Positions 1 to 7,172 of a stretch of DNA of 28,784 nt are shown here, piece after piece. A program made the translations under genes and the position numbers. The stretch comes from Thermoplasmatales archaeon ex4484_6 (GTDB taxonomy: Archaea; Thermoplasmatota; Penumbrarchaeia; Penumbrarchaeales; Penumbrarchaeaceae): positions 1 to 28,784 of the forward strand of contig NJDO01000005.1 in the NCBI GenBank assembly GCA_002254385.1. The letters are read 5' to 3'. Each line of letters opens with the position of its first letter. The first letter of the stretch is position 1. The notes beneath the pieces were generated by a model, which saw nothing but the letters and a program-made list of their open reading frames with translations, searched no databases and was not told where the DNA came from.

Positions 1-227
1 ACACTGCCTCCCTCTCCAGGGATGTGGAGGTGAAGGACGCCGCGGTATTCTGGCTCATTCTCTCCTCACTCCTTGTGGTCGTTCTGCTGGCTGGAGGTCT
101 CTCCGCTCTACTGCTTTCAAGAAGGAGGCGGGAGCGGCTCGCGGACCTGCAGTACGGGGCAGTTCGGGCAGGGGCGGAGAACACTGGATACGGATACGTC
201 AAGGTTGTGGAGGCGGAAGAACTGTGA
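1..227 (+). CDS. C-terminal end of a membrane-anchored protein (partial)
   Basis: The frame is open from base 3 to the stop at 225-227, so this is the 3' end of a longer gene that begins outside the window; the GTG at 24 is not needed as a start. What remains is a short acidic stretch (SRDVEVKDAA), one hydrophobic helix of about 24 residues (VFWLILSSLLVVVLLAGG...) and an Arg-rich stop-transfer signal (SRRRRER), then a 30-residue tail. This is the layout of a surface protein held by a C-terminal transmembrane anchor, with the bulk outside, as in the genes at 9516-12182 and 14350-16092. No PGF-type sortase signal precedes the helix. The catalytic or binding part is not visible, so no function can be given. 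It converges on the aminotransferase 30 bases away. Confidence 0.75.
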   Translation, partial: TASLSRDVEVKDAAVFWLILSSLLVVVLLAGGLSALLLSRRRRERLADLQYGAVRAGAENTGYGYVKVVEAEEL

Positions 228-257
228 ACGGACACGATCCGCACGATCGAATCGACC

Positions 258-1418
258 TCATTTCCTGAGAACGGCGATGAATTCGGCTATTCTCTTAGCT
301 CCCTCCCGAAGGTTCTCCCTCGAGGCAGCATATGACATTCTCATGAACCCGTCACCCGCCGAGCCAAAGGCCGAACCCGGGGTCAGGGCCACATGCGCCT
401 TGTAGAGAAGCATCTCGGCCATGTCCATGGATTTGAAACCGGTATCCATCTTGAAGAATGCATAGAAAGCTCCCTTCGGCATCTCGCAGGATACGCCATC
501 TATCTCATTGAGCAGAGGGATCAGCATATCCCTGCGCTTCCTGAACTCCTCCTTCATATCATCAATGCAGCTCGAACCGTTCTCCAGAGCGGCCAGAGCT
601 CCCATCTGGACGAAAGGCGGGAGACAGGTCAGGGAGTGCTGTTGAAGTTTGTTCACCATCTTGATGGTCTCCTTGCTGGCAACCATCCAGCCTATCCTCC
701 ATCCCGTCATGGCATAGCTCTTCGAAAAACCCGACACCGTCACCGTTCTTTCAAATGCATCCGGCAGGGATCCTATCGAACTGTGTTCCTCCTCGTATAC
801 AAGATTCTCGTAGACCTCGTCGGCAATTATCGTCAGGTCATGTTCCGTGGCGATCTCGACTATCTCCTTCTGCGTATCTCTCGAAATGAGGGAACCGGTC
901 GGATTGGAAGGGGTGTTGAGAATGATGGCCCTGGTCTTTTCGGTGATGTGGTCCCTGATATCCTGGGGATCCCATATCCAGCCGCTGTCGTACCTCATCT
1001 TCACCGGTACCGGTGTCCCCTTTGCAAGGGTGATCATCGGTCCGTAGGAAACCCATCCGGGATTCTGGTAGATGACCTGATCCCCGGGATTGATGAACGT
1101 CTGGATGGCCATATATATTGCCATTTTCGTGGGAAGTACTATAACGTTCTCGGTGTCGCAGTCCATGGAATTCTTCTGTTTCTCGGTTCTCGCTATTGCT
1201 TCCCTCAATTCGGTCATGCCCAGGGACGATGTGTAATGGGTCATTCCGCGGTCCAGAGCTTCCTTTGCAGCTTCTATGATATGTGGAGGGGTGGAAAAAT
1301 CGGGTTCGCCGAGCGTGAAGGAAAGGATATCCAGACCCTGATCCATGAGCCTCTTTACCTTGTTCGAAAGCATGACCGTTCCGGAGGGCTGGACGTTGCG
1401 TATCCTCTTTGAGAACAT
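258..1418 (-). CDS. Class I/II pyridoxal-phosphate aminotransferase (aspartate aminotransferase-like)
   Basis: A fold-type I aminotransferase of 386 residues, full length for the AspC/AAT Igamma group. Visible signatures are GEPDF near residue 37, the SNPTG substrate/PLP loop (171-175), IADEVYE (198-204) whose Asp binds the pyridine nitrogen, the Schiff-base lysine K233 in SGFSKSYAMTGWRIGW, and GFMRMSYAAS with the carboxylate-binding Arg near 360. It should move amino groups between amino acids and 2-oxo acids in the cytoplasm; whether the substrate is Asp, aromatic or branched cannot be told. An upstream in-frame ATG would add 17 residues, but the TATA box at 1450-1457 lies only 32 bases from the ATG at 1418 and a GGGTG motif sits just before it, so 1418 is preferred. 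It is a single-gene unit with 1.5 kb of noncoding sequence upstream. Confidence 0.95.
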   Translation of the reverse strand: MFSKRIRNVQPSGTVMLSNKVKRLMDQGLDILSFTLGEPDFSTPPHIIEAAKEALDRGMTHYTSSLGMTELREAIARTEKQKNSMDCDTENVIVLPTKMAIYMAIQTFINPGDQVIYQNPGWVSYGPMITLAKGTPVPVKMRYDSGWIWDPQDIRDHITEKTRAIILNTPSNPTGSLISRDTQKEIVEIATEHDLTIIADEVYENLVYEEEHSSIGSLPDAFERTVTVSGFSKSYAMTGWRIGWMVASKETIKMVNKLQQHSLTCLPPFVQMGALAALENGSSCIDDMKEEFRKRRDMLIPLLNEIDGVSCEMPKGAFYAFFKMDTGFKSMDMAEMLLYKAHVALTPGSAFGSAGDGFMRMSYAASRENLREGAKRIAEFIAVLRK

Positions 1419-1449
1419 GTCAGCACCCGATGCTCCAACCCTCAACTTG

Positions 1450-1457
1450 TATAAAAA
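1450..1457 (-). promoter_or_regulatory. TATA box of the aminotransferase gene
   Basis: On the minus strand the sequence reads GTTTTTATAC. Its distance from the ATG at 1418 predicts a transcription start about 5-10 bases before the start codon, that is a very short leader. Confidence 0.55.
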
Positions 1458-1497
1458 CAATTGCCACATCCGTCAGAGCTTCTTCAACGGAGCTCAT

Positions 1498-1535
1498 GTC
1501 GATCACCATCACCGCTGTGCGCGTTTTGGCAAGTT
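1498..1535 (+). repeat. 38-bp direct repeat, copy 1
   Basis: Identical over 38 bases to 1768-1805; it contains GATCACCATCACCGCTGTGC and ends in TTTTGGCAAGTT. Copies start 270 bases apart. Just after this copy there is an 11-bp inverted repeat (1535-1545 against 1565-1575, arms TTGGTATGAAG). The two copies flank 232 bases that contain no credible gene. Confidence 0.9.
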
Positions 1536-1618
1536 TGGTATGAAGATGTTTATCGCCTGAGAACCTTCATACCAACCCGCACACCGGTATTTTCAGCCGA
1601 CGGTCTGGTGCTGCTGGG

Positions 1619-1666
1619 TTTCGAAGGTCCGCATCAGGATCGAATCGACGAGAGGACCTTACGAAA
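1619..1666. repeat. Inverted repeat, 12-bp arms with one bulge
   Basis: TTTCGAAGGTCC at 1619-1630 pairs with 1654-1666 (GGACCTT, a bulged A, CGAAA). The loop is 23 bases. The right arm runs into an AT-rich TATA-like sequence (AAATATAAT, 1664-1672) on the plus strand, which could start a rightward transcript near 1695. Confidence 0.6.
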
Positions 1667-1724
1667 TATAATCAGACAGGTGATCAGGAATAACAGACCG
1701 TGTGTACCAGCACCCCTTGCGTCG

Positions 1725-1743
1725 ATCCCGAAAGATACGGGAT
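1725..1743. repeat. Small hairpin
   Basis: ATCCCG (1725-1730) and CGGGAT (1738-1743) pair around the 7-base loop AAAGATA. TGCGT and ACGCA further out (about 1718-1722 and 1750-1754) could extend the helix after an internal loop. Confidence 0.5.
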
Positions 1744-1767
1744 GCTGAAACGCAGCACAACGGAAAC

Positions 1768-1805
1768 GTCGATCACCATCACCGCTGTGCGCGTTTTGGC
1801 AAGTT
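1768..1805 (+). repeat. 38-bp direct repeat, copy 2
   Basis: Perfect copy of 1498-1535. Its 3' end forms the left arm of the long inverted repeat at 1794-1841, so this copy, unlike copy 1, leads directly into the hairpin-rich region. Confidence 0.9.
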
Positions 1806-1841
1806 ATTGGATTATGGGTGATTAGGAATAACTTGCCAAAA
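1794..1841. repeat. 15-bp perfect inverted repeat at the edge of the structured region
   Basis: TTTTGGCAAGTTATT (1794-1808) and its exact reverse complement (1827-1841) are separated by 18 bases. The left arm includes the last 12 bases of the direct repeat. It could be a terminal inverted repeat or recombinase-type site, or the last stem of an RNA. No transposase or integrase gene is nearby. Confidence 0.75.
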
Positions 1842-1845
1842 TAAC

Positions 1846-2722
1846 GAAGGGGGAAAGCACCGAAGCACTTTCCCCCTTCAGCCCAGTCCATGGCACGGAC
1901 AACGGTTCCTTTTGGGAACCTCGGGGAAAGCTGGTAAACCAGCCTCCAGGAAGTCCGCTGGGCCTTGAGGCCATCACCCTTTTTCAAGGCTCCAGGGGGA
2001 CCTGGAACCTTTCCGAAGGGTGTCGGAACTTCCTCCCGGAGGAGGAAGGTTCGAACAAGACCATGAGGCCTTTCCCCCAGAGTTCGGTTCTCCTTTTCCC
2101 CGAAGGGATCGGGAGCTCCTGCCTCAAAGGGGATGGTTTCCTCCCTTTCCTTCGGATCTCCCTTCCGAGGAAGGGATCTCTTCGGGTAAGGGGGAAGTCC
2201 GCGGTCATCCCATCTTCCGGTCCCCCATCCGGGGACGGAGGGCTTTTGGATGGGATTTCTCCCTGGATCCGGATCTTTCATCGTCCCTACCCGGGGGAAG
2301 GGGCGATTCGGGATCCTTTTCCTTGACGGTCGCTTCCTTTCCGGAATCCTTCCGGGGAAGGTTTCCTTCGAGATAGCGGGTCCGTCGGGAGATCAGGGTC
2401 CTGTCTGACCTTCTGCCATGCCGAAGCATGGTAGGTCCCTTACCCCGTTAAAGGTTCCGTGAGGAACCCTTTCCGTATGTTCAAACCTTCAACGATCCGA
2501 GGATGGTATCGGGTTCGAAGATGCGGATTGGGACAAGGGGCAGGTCCATTGACAGCTCGAAAAGGGATCCAAAACCGAAGCTTTGCTTCCCTAACCGAAC
2601 TTTCCTTCCTATCTGGAAAAGCTTCCCGTGAAGGAAACCACTCCAGATCCCCTTTGTTTGTGCCAGGGGTCGCATTCCGATCCGGACAACGTGGATCATT
2701 GGTTTGCGACTTTTACTGGGCA
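1846..2722. ncRNA. Candidate large structured noncoding RNA (about 0.87-0.93 kb), family not recognised
   Basis: No credible protein is encoded, yet the stretch is packed with distinct stable hairpins. Stems seen: 1846-1860/1865-1879 (15 bp on the minus strand with two G-U pairs and a C(UUCG)G loop), 1904-1909/1915-1920, 1930-1934/1939-1943, 1988-1996/2001-2009, 2029-2036/2041-2048, 2207-2214/2249-2256 enclosing 2220-2225/2231-2236, 2280-2288/2299-2307, 2325-2329/2382-2386 enclosing 2331-2334/2375-2378 and 2343-2352/2357-2366, 2413-2421/2426-2434, 2450-2458/2463-2472 (GTGA loop), 2487-2498/2505-2520, 2577-2581/2585-2589, 2611-2617/2642-2648, and 2669-2674/2705-2710 enclosing 2679-2683/2693-2697. 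The strand is undecided. A TATA box just beyond the right end and UUCG/UCCG loops favour minus; GNRA loops and some G-U pairs (2284-2303, 2415-2432) favour plus. I saw no RNase P, SRP, rRNA or group II domain V signature. Confidence 0.5.
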
Positions 2723-2742
2723 ATTCCCCCTATAGTCACACA

Positions 2743-2753
2743 GATATATAATA
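2743..2753 (-). promoter_or_regulatory. TATA box that could drive the structured RNA leftward
   Basis: The minus strand reads AATTATTATATATC here. A start 25 bases downstream falls near 2720, about 10 bases before the outermost helix (2669-2710). No protein start follows on the minus strand for more than 1.2 kb, so if this promoter is used its product is noncoding. Confidence 0.45.
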
Positions 2754-2756
2754 ATT

Positions 2757-3007
2757 TTGATAGTTTTCCAATGGAAAATATAACATTTTAATAAAAATAG
2801 ACCAAATATTTCTCTCAGGGAAGGTGTAATAGTAAAGAGAGCAAAATGAAGATCAATCATTACCTTGCTACATCATTCTCGATGCGGACTGTAGGAAAGA
2901 ATATCCTCCAATGGAAGTGCAGGTAACTTGATATAAAGCCGTTTCGAAGAGAGCATGCTGCGGATGGGGCGTTCATAAACCATGTTTCAACCCGCGAAGG
3001 ACCCTCC
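2757..3007. other. AT-rich intergenic sequence without a gene
   Basis: About 250 bases, much richer in A and T than the neighbours. It holds a short palindrome (TTTTCCAATGGAAAA, 2764-2778) and another TATA-like sequence (GATATAAAG, about 2930-2938) that is not followed by a plausible start. The longest plausible ATG frame, beginning at 2846, is under 20 codons. I see no tRNA fold. Confidence 0.5.
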
Positions 3008-3643
3008 TCACCTGTTCCCCCTGCGGGTTATCCTGGACGACAGGATCGCGATGTTCGATATGCCTGCTTCTATGAGGTCTCCGTCGTTCACCGGATGATC
3101 GTTTTCCTCCAGCCAGACACCCACCAGATCGCCGGGAAAGAGCGTTATCTCCCTCTTCAATGAACCCAGAACATCCTCTATGCTCATATCCATTTCCCTT
3201 GTGGACATCACAAGGGATTCTTCCTCGTTTATCTGAAGATATGCGTCAAGGGCGTAGGGGTCCCCCACGCTTTTCATCGGAATGAATTCGGATATCGTGC
3301 AGAAAGTATCCCTGCCCGAATTGGAAGGTCGAAGGAGATGGTCGAAAAGGGACGCATCCCCTTTCTTCCAGGTCACATGATGATCGAGCATCACCCCCAT
3401 TCCCATCACGGACCTCATCATTCCACTGCTGTCATGATCTATCCTCTCTCCTATTGCGATTCCCAGCATCATAGTTACCGAAGTGGACCGCACATCATCC
3501 GGAACATAGGTCCTGGAACCGTCATGGACAATGGAACCCTGTGGTTTCAGATAATAGGTGAGGCCCTTGCCGTCGGCCCTGCCCGTGACACACACGATCT
3601 TCCCCACATCGACCTTGTAGTGCTCCATCCGGAAATAGGGCAT
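3008..3643 (-). CDS. Fumarylacetoacetate hydrolase (FAH)-fold family protein, divergent
   Basis: 211 residues. The C-terminal half resembles the FAH/2-oxo-hepta-3-ene-1,7-dioate family: REMDMSIEDVLGSLKREITLFPGDLVGVW followed in split form by a GDLIEAGISNIAIL strand pair matches the usual 'sxxE(L/I)..L.PGD.I.TGT..G....L..GD.VE..I.G.G.L.N' ending. Family members bind Mg or Mn and cleave or decarboxylate C-C bonds in 2-oxo acids. The usual metal-binding Glu cluster (ExE) and the TGTP motif are not clear here, so activity is uncertain and a degenerate or specialised homologue is likely. The start is ATG at 3643, with a second ATG six codons in; no strong Shine-Dalgarno site is visible. It reads towards the structured region. 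Confidence 0.6.
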   Translation of the reverse strand: MPYFRMEHYKVDVGKIVCVTGRADGKGLTYYLKPQGSIVHDGSRTYVPDDVRSTSVTMMLGIAIGERIDHDSSGMMRSVMGMGVMLDHHVTWKKGDASLFDHLLRPSNSGRDTFCTISEFIPMKSVGDPYALDAYLQINEEESLVMSTREMDMSIEDVLGSLKREITLFPGDLVGVWLEENDHPVNDGDLIEAGISNIAILSSRITRRGNR

Positions 3644-3840
3644 GCCCGGGTGAATGCGTTTTCTCTAATAATCTGTTTGCATCATTGATAATGCATTATT
3701 CCATACTGCGAGAAATCGGACACGAATGATAATACATCCGTATCCGAACCTTCAACCCCCACCCCTCCGGGTATTGTGTGAAAGAGGAATTGAAGTGTAT
3801 TCAAAGAGCGGATCGACCAGATAGCTTGAACTTCCAATAC

Positions 3841-3850
3841 GATAAAATAA
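3841..3850 (+). promoter_or_regulatory. TATA box of the small protein gene
   Basis: GATAAAATAA lies about 30 bases before the ATG at 3878, giving a predicted leader of about 10 bases that would include GGTG just ahead of the start. Confidence 0.45.
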
Positions 3851-3877
3851 CAAATCACGAATGACCGAAGCAGGTGC

Positions 3878-4231
3878 ATGGAAATGGTCCATAACACAAG
3901 AACCGATGAAAAAAAGAAAAGGACCCTTCAGGTCCTGTGCGGGGGAAGGATCCCCAAAAAGGTTCCTCCCGTCCTCGAGCTTATTGCTCGATCCATCGAA
4001 ACACCGAAGGAAATGTACCTCCATCTCGAGGATATCGTCAACGATCCGCATATCCGGGATCTCAGGCTTCATCTGGCCAGGGTCCAGGTGGATTCCGAGG
4101 TACATATGAGGGATGATGTGGACTATCATACACAGAGGTTGTGGGTGGCCCAGACAATAGAGAGAATGGTATTCGGAGGGCTCATGGTGGAAGGTGAGAA
4201 GATAGGCAAGGATGAGGATGGAGACGATTGA
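3878..4231 (+). CDS. Hypothetical protein, 117 residues
   Basis: I do not recognise a family. The protein is soluble and strongly charged: a basic N-terminus (DEKKKR), a middle of predicted helices (VLELIARSIETPKEMYLHL, IRDLRLHLARVQ) and an acidic tail (GEKIGKDEDGDD). There is no Cys pair, signal peptide or membrane segment. Coding character is supported by codon use like that of the neighbours (AGG, GAT, CTC) and by a TATA box plus GGTG ahead of ATG 3878; a second ATG lies two codons in. An antisense frame over the same stretch has unnatural composition. It converges on trxB with only four bases between the stops. The segmental helices could suit a nucleic-acid or protein-binding adaptor, but this is a guess. 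Confidence 0.6.
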   Translation: MEMVHNTRTDEKKKRTLQVLCGGRIPKKVPPVLELIARSIETPKEMYLHLEDIVNDPHIRDLRLHLARVQVDSEVHMRDDVDYHTQRLWVAQTIERMVFGGLMVEGEKIGKDEDGDD

Positions 4232-4235
4232 TACA

Positions 4236-5162
4236 TCACCTGAGCCAGTAGGGCTCCATCAGCTCCTCGAACGCCGATGTGGCCGCCTGGGCTCCCTCCC
4301 CGGCGGCGGCGATTATCTGCATTAGTCCGCCGGTCACATCACCGGCCGCATATATGCCCGGGACATTTGTCCGCATTCTGCGGTCCACCTTTATGAAACC
4401 GCTTTCATCCAGCTCAACGCCCAGTTCCACCGCAAGCCGTGTCTGGGGGACCTCTCCCACCGCGATGAAAGCTCCGGATACGGCTACCTCCGTCGTCTCA
4501 TCCGTTTTTACGTTCCTGAGGACGACACTTGAAAGGACCTCTTCACCCCTGAATTCCTCGACAACGGAGCTCATTATGAGCTCGATCGGGAGCTTCCGAA
4601 CCTGGTCCTGGAGAGCCTTCTCGCCGCGGAACTCGTCCCTGCGGTGAACCATCTTCACCCTGCATCCAAGGTTGTTCAGATATATCGCGTACAGCAGTGC
4701 CGTGGACCCGCCTCCGACGACCAGCACATCCTTCTCCTTGAAGAAGAAGCCGTCGCATGTCGCACAGAAGCTAACACCTTTCCCGCTCAGCCTGTCCTCG
4801 CCCGGGACGCCAAGATGTCTATGCCGGGCTCCGGTGGCAATTACCACGGCCTTTGATCTGTATTCGCCTTCCGGCGTTCCCAGTACGAAGAGGACGTCCT
4901 TCCCGATCGAAGTAACCTCAGAGTATTCCATTATGGGCACATACTGTTCCGCATGCTCCCTCATCTTCATGACAAGGTCGGGACCCTGGATCTCCTTCAC
5001 ACCGGGCCAGTTCTCTATGAGCGGGGACTCAATGACCTGCCCCCCGGCCATCTGTTTCTCCAGAATAGCGGTCTTCAAACCGGACCTGCCCGCATATATC
5101 CCTGCCGTGAAGCCGGCGGGTCCTCCTCCGATTATCAGTAGATCGAATTCTCTATCGGTCAT
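4236..5162 (-). CDS. trxB: Thioredoxin reductase (NADPH)
   Basis: A low-molecular-weight thioredoxin reductase of 308 residues, normal length. It has the FAD-binding GGGPAG (12-17), the redox-active CATC (133-136), the NADPH-domain GGGSTA (150-155) with HRRDEFR (173-179), and the second FAD motif GIYAAGDVTGG near the C-terminus. It transfers electrons from NAD(P)H through FAD to thioredoxin or a glutaredoxin-like partner in the cytoplasm; the HRR..R set suggests NADPH, but archaeal homologues can differ. The start is the ATG at 5162, because GGTGAT lies four bases ahead of it and overlaps an in-frame GTG and ATG further upstream. No thioredoxin gene is adjacent. Confidence 0.95.
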   Translation of the reverse strand: MTDREFDLLIIGGGPAGFTAGIYAGRSGLKTAILEKQMAGGQVIESPLIENWPGVKEIQGPDLVMKMREHAEQYVPIMEYSEVTSIGKDVLFVLGTPEGEYRSKAVVIATGARHRHLGVPGEDRLSGKGVSFCATCDGFFFKEKDVLVVGGGSTALLYAIYLNNLGCRVKMVHRRDEFRGEKALQDQVRKLPIELIMSSVVEEFRGEEVLSSVVLRNVKTDETTEVAVSGAFIAVGEVPQTRLAVELGVELDESGFIKVDRRMRTNVPGIYAAGDVTGGLMQIIAAAGEGAQAATSAFEELMEPYWLR

Positions 5163-5242
5163 GAACATCACCTGTCTTTTCTCGCCGAATACGGTACTCC
5201 ATTATTACACTTTCATCTCGATTCCGGTCATTTTCCAGAACC

Positions 5243-5252
5243 TTAATATATT
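5243..5252 (-). promoter_or_regulatory. TATA-like sequence in the trxB / secreted-protein divergent interval
   Basis: AATATATTAA on the minus strand, about 85 bases before trxB, so its leader would be about 55 bases. The sequence is nearly symmetrical. The plus-strand gene at 5326 more likely uses GGATATACC at 5279-5287. Confidence 0.4.
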
Positions 5253-5325
5253 GACCCCTGAATAGGAAAGCGCATAATGGATATACCGGAACCGGAATGG
5301 TTTCCGGGCAAGAAAGGTGCTCCCC

Positions 5326-7128
5326 ATGAGATGGTCCCTGTTCGCTTTATCGGTATTCGCACTTCTCGTCAACAGCAGTGTCCTCATTTTTGTAGGACCC
5401 GACGGTATCCGCGAGGGAGTAACGAACAGTAACGACGATGGAAACGGTACAGAGCCCCCATCAGAGATTACAACCCTGACGGTTCCCGCAATGAAGATAG
5501 GGGACCAGATCCTCTACGATTATGATCTCTTCGCAGAGATGTACTGGGAGAACTATACCTCCGGGGAGTGGCAGAGATATACCTTCTCCGGGGAAGGGAC
5601 ACTCCTCCAGTATGTGGACGATCTCACCTTCTCGGAAGATGGGTTCGGATCCAACAGAAAATCCGTAAGGTTCGGAATCGAGACCAAGGCCAGCTTCAGG
5701 GCCAGGATACAATCTTCCGACGGGGATGACGTGACCGTTCCGGGAAATCTCGATGTGGAACGTTCGGAGTTCAAGAACCTGTACGACAGACATCCGCTGA
5801 AAGCATTGAATCACGGAACCCTGAACCTCGAGAACGTAGGGACGCTCATCAATCCGGACCTTCCCGGCGGACTCGACCTGGATTTCACAGCAGACCTGCG
5901 TTCATATCCGACTCCGAGCATTGAACCCGTTCAGACCCTCGATGAATCCATATACGGAAGCGAGAGGATGCTCAGGACCACATCCAGGGGATCCTACCAG
6001 GGGGACCCTCTCGAGGGGGAGGATAACAGGATATACAACTGGAGCGTCGAGGGGGCCTACAAGGTAAAGGAACATGATACGTTCAAGATAAATGTTACAT
6101 CCAGTTTCTGGGACTTCGCGGATTTCAAAAGGGTCTTCTACATTTCCGAGGATTCCCCTTTTCCTTTGAAGGGAACCACAAGGACCAATACCAGTGCATA
6201 CTGGGAGACGGGGGAATTCTACATTATCATCGAAACACACCGGGAGGTCAAGGAAGACGGGATAGTTGCGGGGGAAAATCCCATACCATGGGGGGATTCT
6301 TCGGGCCATAAGGAATACGATCTCCTCCATCCTGCTGGGGAATTCGAACCATGGGAATACGGACCGGCGGATGGATCGGACCTTGAACATTCGTCCTTCG
6401 AAGGATGGACCCTTGAGGATGCAGTGGAGTATGCAAAGGAAAAATCTCCGTCTCTCCGGGCATTCCTTGACGAGTACGAGAGCAGGGGCACGGTTCTGAT
6501 CGAGGATTCCGTTTACAACATATCCACCGAGGACAAGCTTCGAAACAACCAGACCCAATGGTGGAACCTCTCCTTCTCATACGTGTTCTCGACCGATGAG
6601 TGGATGGATTACTACAACGAACATGGTGAGGCACCCTACTGGAGGTACAAGATACTGGTGGCAAGGTCCGTCGATTCCGGCAGAACGGACTCGGGGGTGT
6701 CCCGTTTCATCGCAGGTGACGAGGGAGATGACTCCCACGGCCTCAGGAAAGTATGGGTCAATGACGGTCTCAACAAGGACTTCCTCACCCTGAATTCGAA
6801 GATCCTCACGTTGACCCACGGAGAGAAGATCCTCAAGATAGATCAGGAAGTGAAGGACCGTGCTTTCGAAGATAACAGGATCAAGGAGGGTGTCAAATTC
6901 TATTACGGCATAGTCGGTATCACGGAGCAGTCAACACCGGGACTTGCCCTTGTCGAATCACTGACGGGCATCTCCACTCCCACCGCGGACAATGCAATCG
7001 GCTTCCAGCAGGATGAACTCTTCGAGAGCGGCGGGACCTTCTCCGCAGCTGTGGATGCCAACACGGGACAGCTGCTCTACGTGATGTCGGTGGAGGGGAA
7101 CGAATTCGTCACGAGGCTGTTCGGATGA
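5326..7128 (+). CDS. Secreted protein of unknown function, paralogue 1
   Basis: 600 residues. It begins with a basic residue and a hydrophobic stretch (WSLFALSVFALLVNSSVLIFV), a signal peptide or membrane anchor, followed by a polar linker rich in Asp, Asn and Gly and then a long beta-rich, acidic, Trp/Tyr-rich region with several N-glycosylation-type sites (NYTS, NVTS, NISTE, NLS). There is no Cys-containing catalytic motif and no C-terminal membrane helix. The start is the ATG at 5326, because AAAGGTG lies just before it; the in-frame GTG at 5317 is that ribosome site. A TATA box at 5279-5287 fits. The next gene, 44 bases on, has the same layout and similar blocks, so the two look like a tandem duplication. 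Location is predicted to be outside the membrane; function is unknown. Confidence 0.85.
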   Translation: MRWSLFALSVFALLVNSSVLIFVGPDGIREGVTNSNDDGNGTEPPSEITTLTVPAMKIGDQILYDYDLFAEMYWENYTSGEWQRYTFSGEGTLLQYVDDLTFSEDGFGSNRKSVRFGIETKASFRARIQSSDGDDVTVPGNLDVERSEFKNLYDRHPLKALNHGTLNLENVGTLINPDLPGGLDLDFTADLRSYPTPSIEPVQTLDESIYGSERMLRTTSRGSYQGDPLEGEDNRIYNWSVEGAYKVKEHDTFKINVTSSFWDFADFKRVFYISEDSPFPLKGTTRTNTSAYWETGEFYIIIETHREVKEDGIVAGENPIPWGDSSGHKEYDLLHPAGEFEPWEYGPADGSDLEHSSFEGWTLEDAVEYAKEKSPSLRAFLDEYESRGTVLIEDSVYNISTEDKLRNNQTQWWNLSFSYVFSTDEWMDYYNEHGEAPYWRYKILVARSVDSGRTDSGVSRFIAGDEGDDSHGLRKVWVNDGLNKDFLTLNSKILTLTHGEKILKIDQEVKDRAFEDNRIKEGVKFYYGIVGITEQSTPGLALVESLTGISTPTADNAIGFQQDELFESGGTFSAAVDANTGQLLYVMSVEGNEFVTRLFG

Positions 7129-7172
7129 TAGATATATGACCATGTTCATGCCTAAAGAGAAGGATGATGCCG

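Noticed and set aside
393..1412. A 339-codon plus-strand frame over the aminotransferase gene
   Set aside because: It is the antisense shadow of a gene with complete PLP motifs.
1498..1805. CRISPR array
   Set aside because: Only two repeat copies, spaced by 232 bases, and no cas genes.
1634..2281. A 215-codon open frame on the minus strand in the long intergenic region
   Set aside because: Its composition (runs of Pro, Gly, Arg, Lys) follows the hairpin-forming GC-rich DNA, it crosses direct repeat 2 and the palindrome, and no domain is visible. Several other frames are open over the same stretch for the same reason.
2020..2376. A 118-codon open frame on the plus strand
   Set aside because: Low-complexity Pro/Ser/Gly/Arg translation, no start signal and complete overlap with stable hairpins.
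1846..2722. RNase P RNA, SRP RNA, rRNA, group I or group II intron
   Set aside because: I found no conserved RNase P core, SRP S-domain, rRNA motif or domain V-like hairpin, and the length does not fit RNase P or SRP RNA. A covariance search would be decisive.
3752..4129. A 125-codon minus-strand frame opposite the small hypothetical gene
   Set aside because: The plus-strand frame has better composition, a TATA box and a ribosome site; the minus frame has none.
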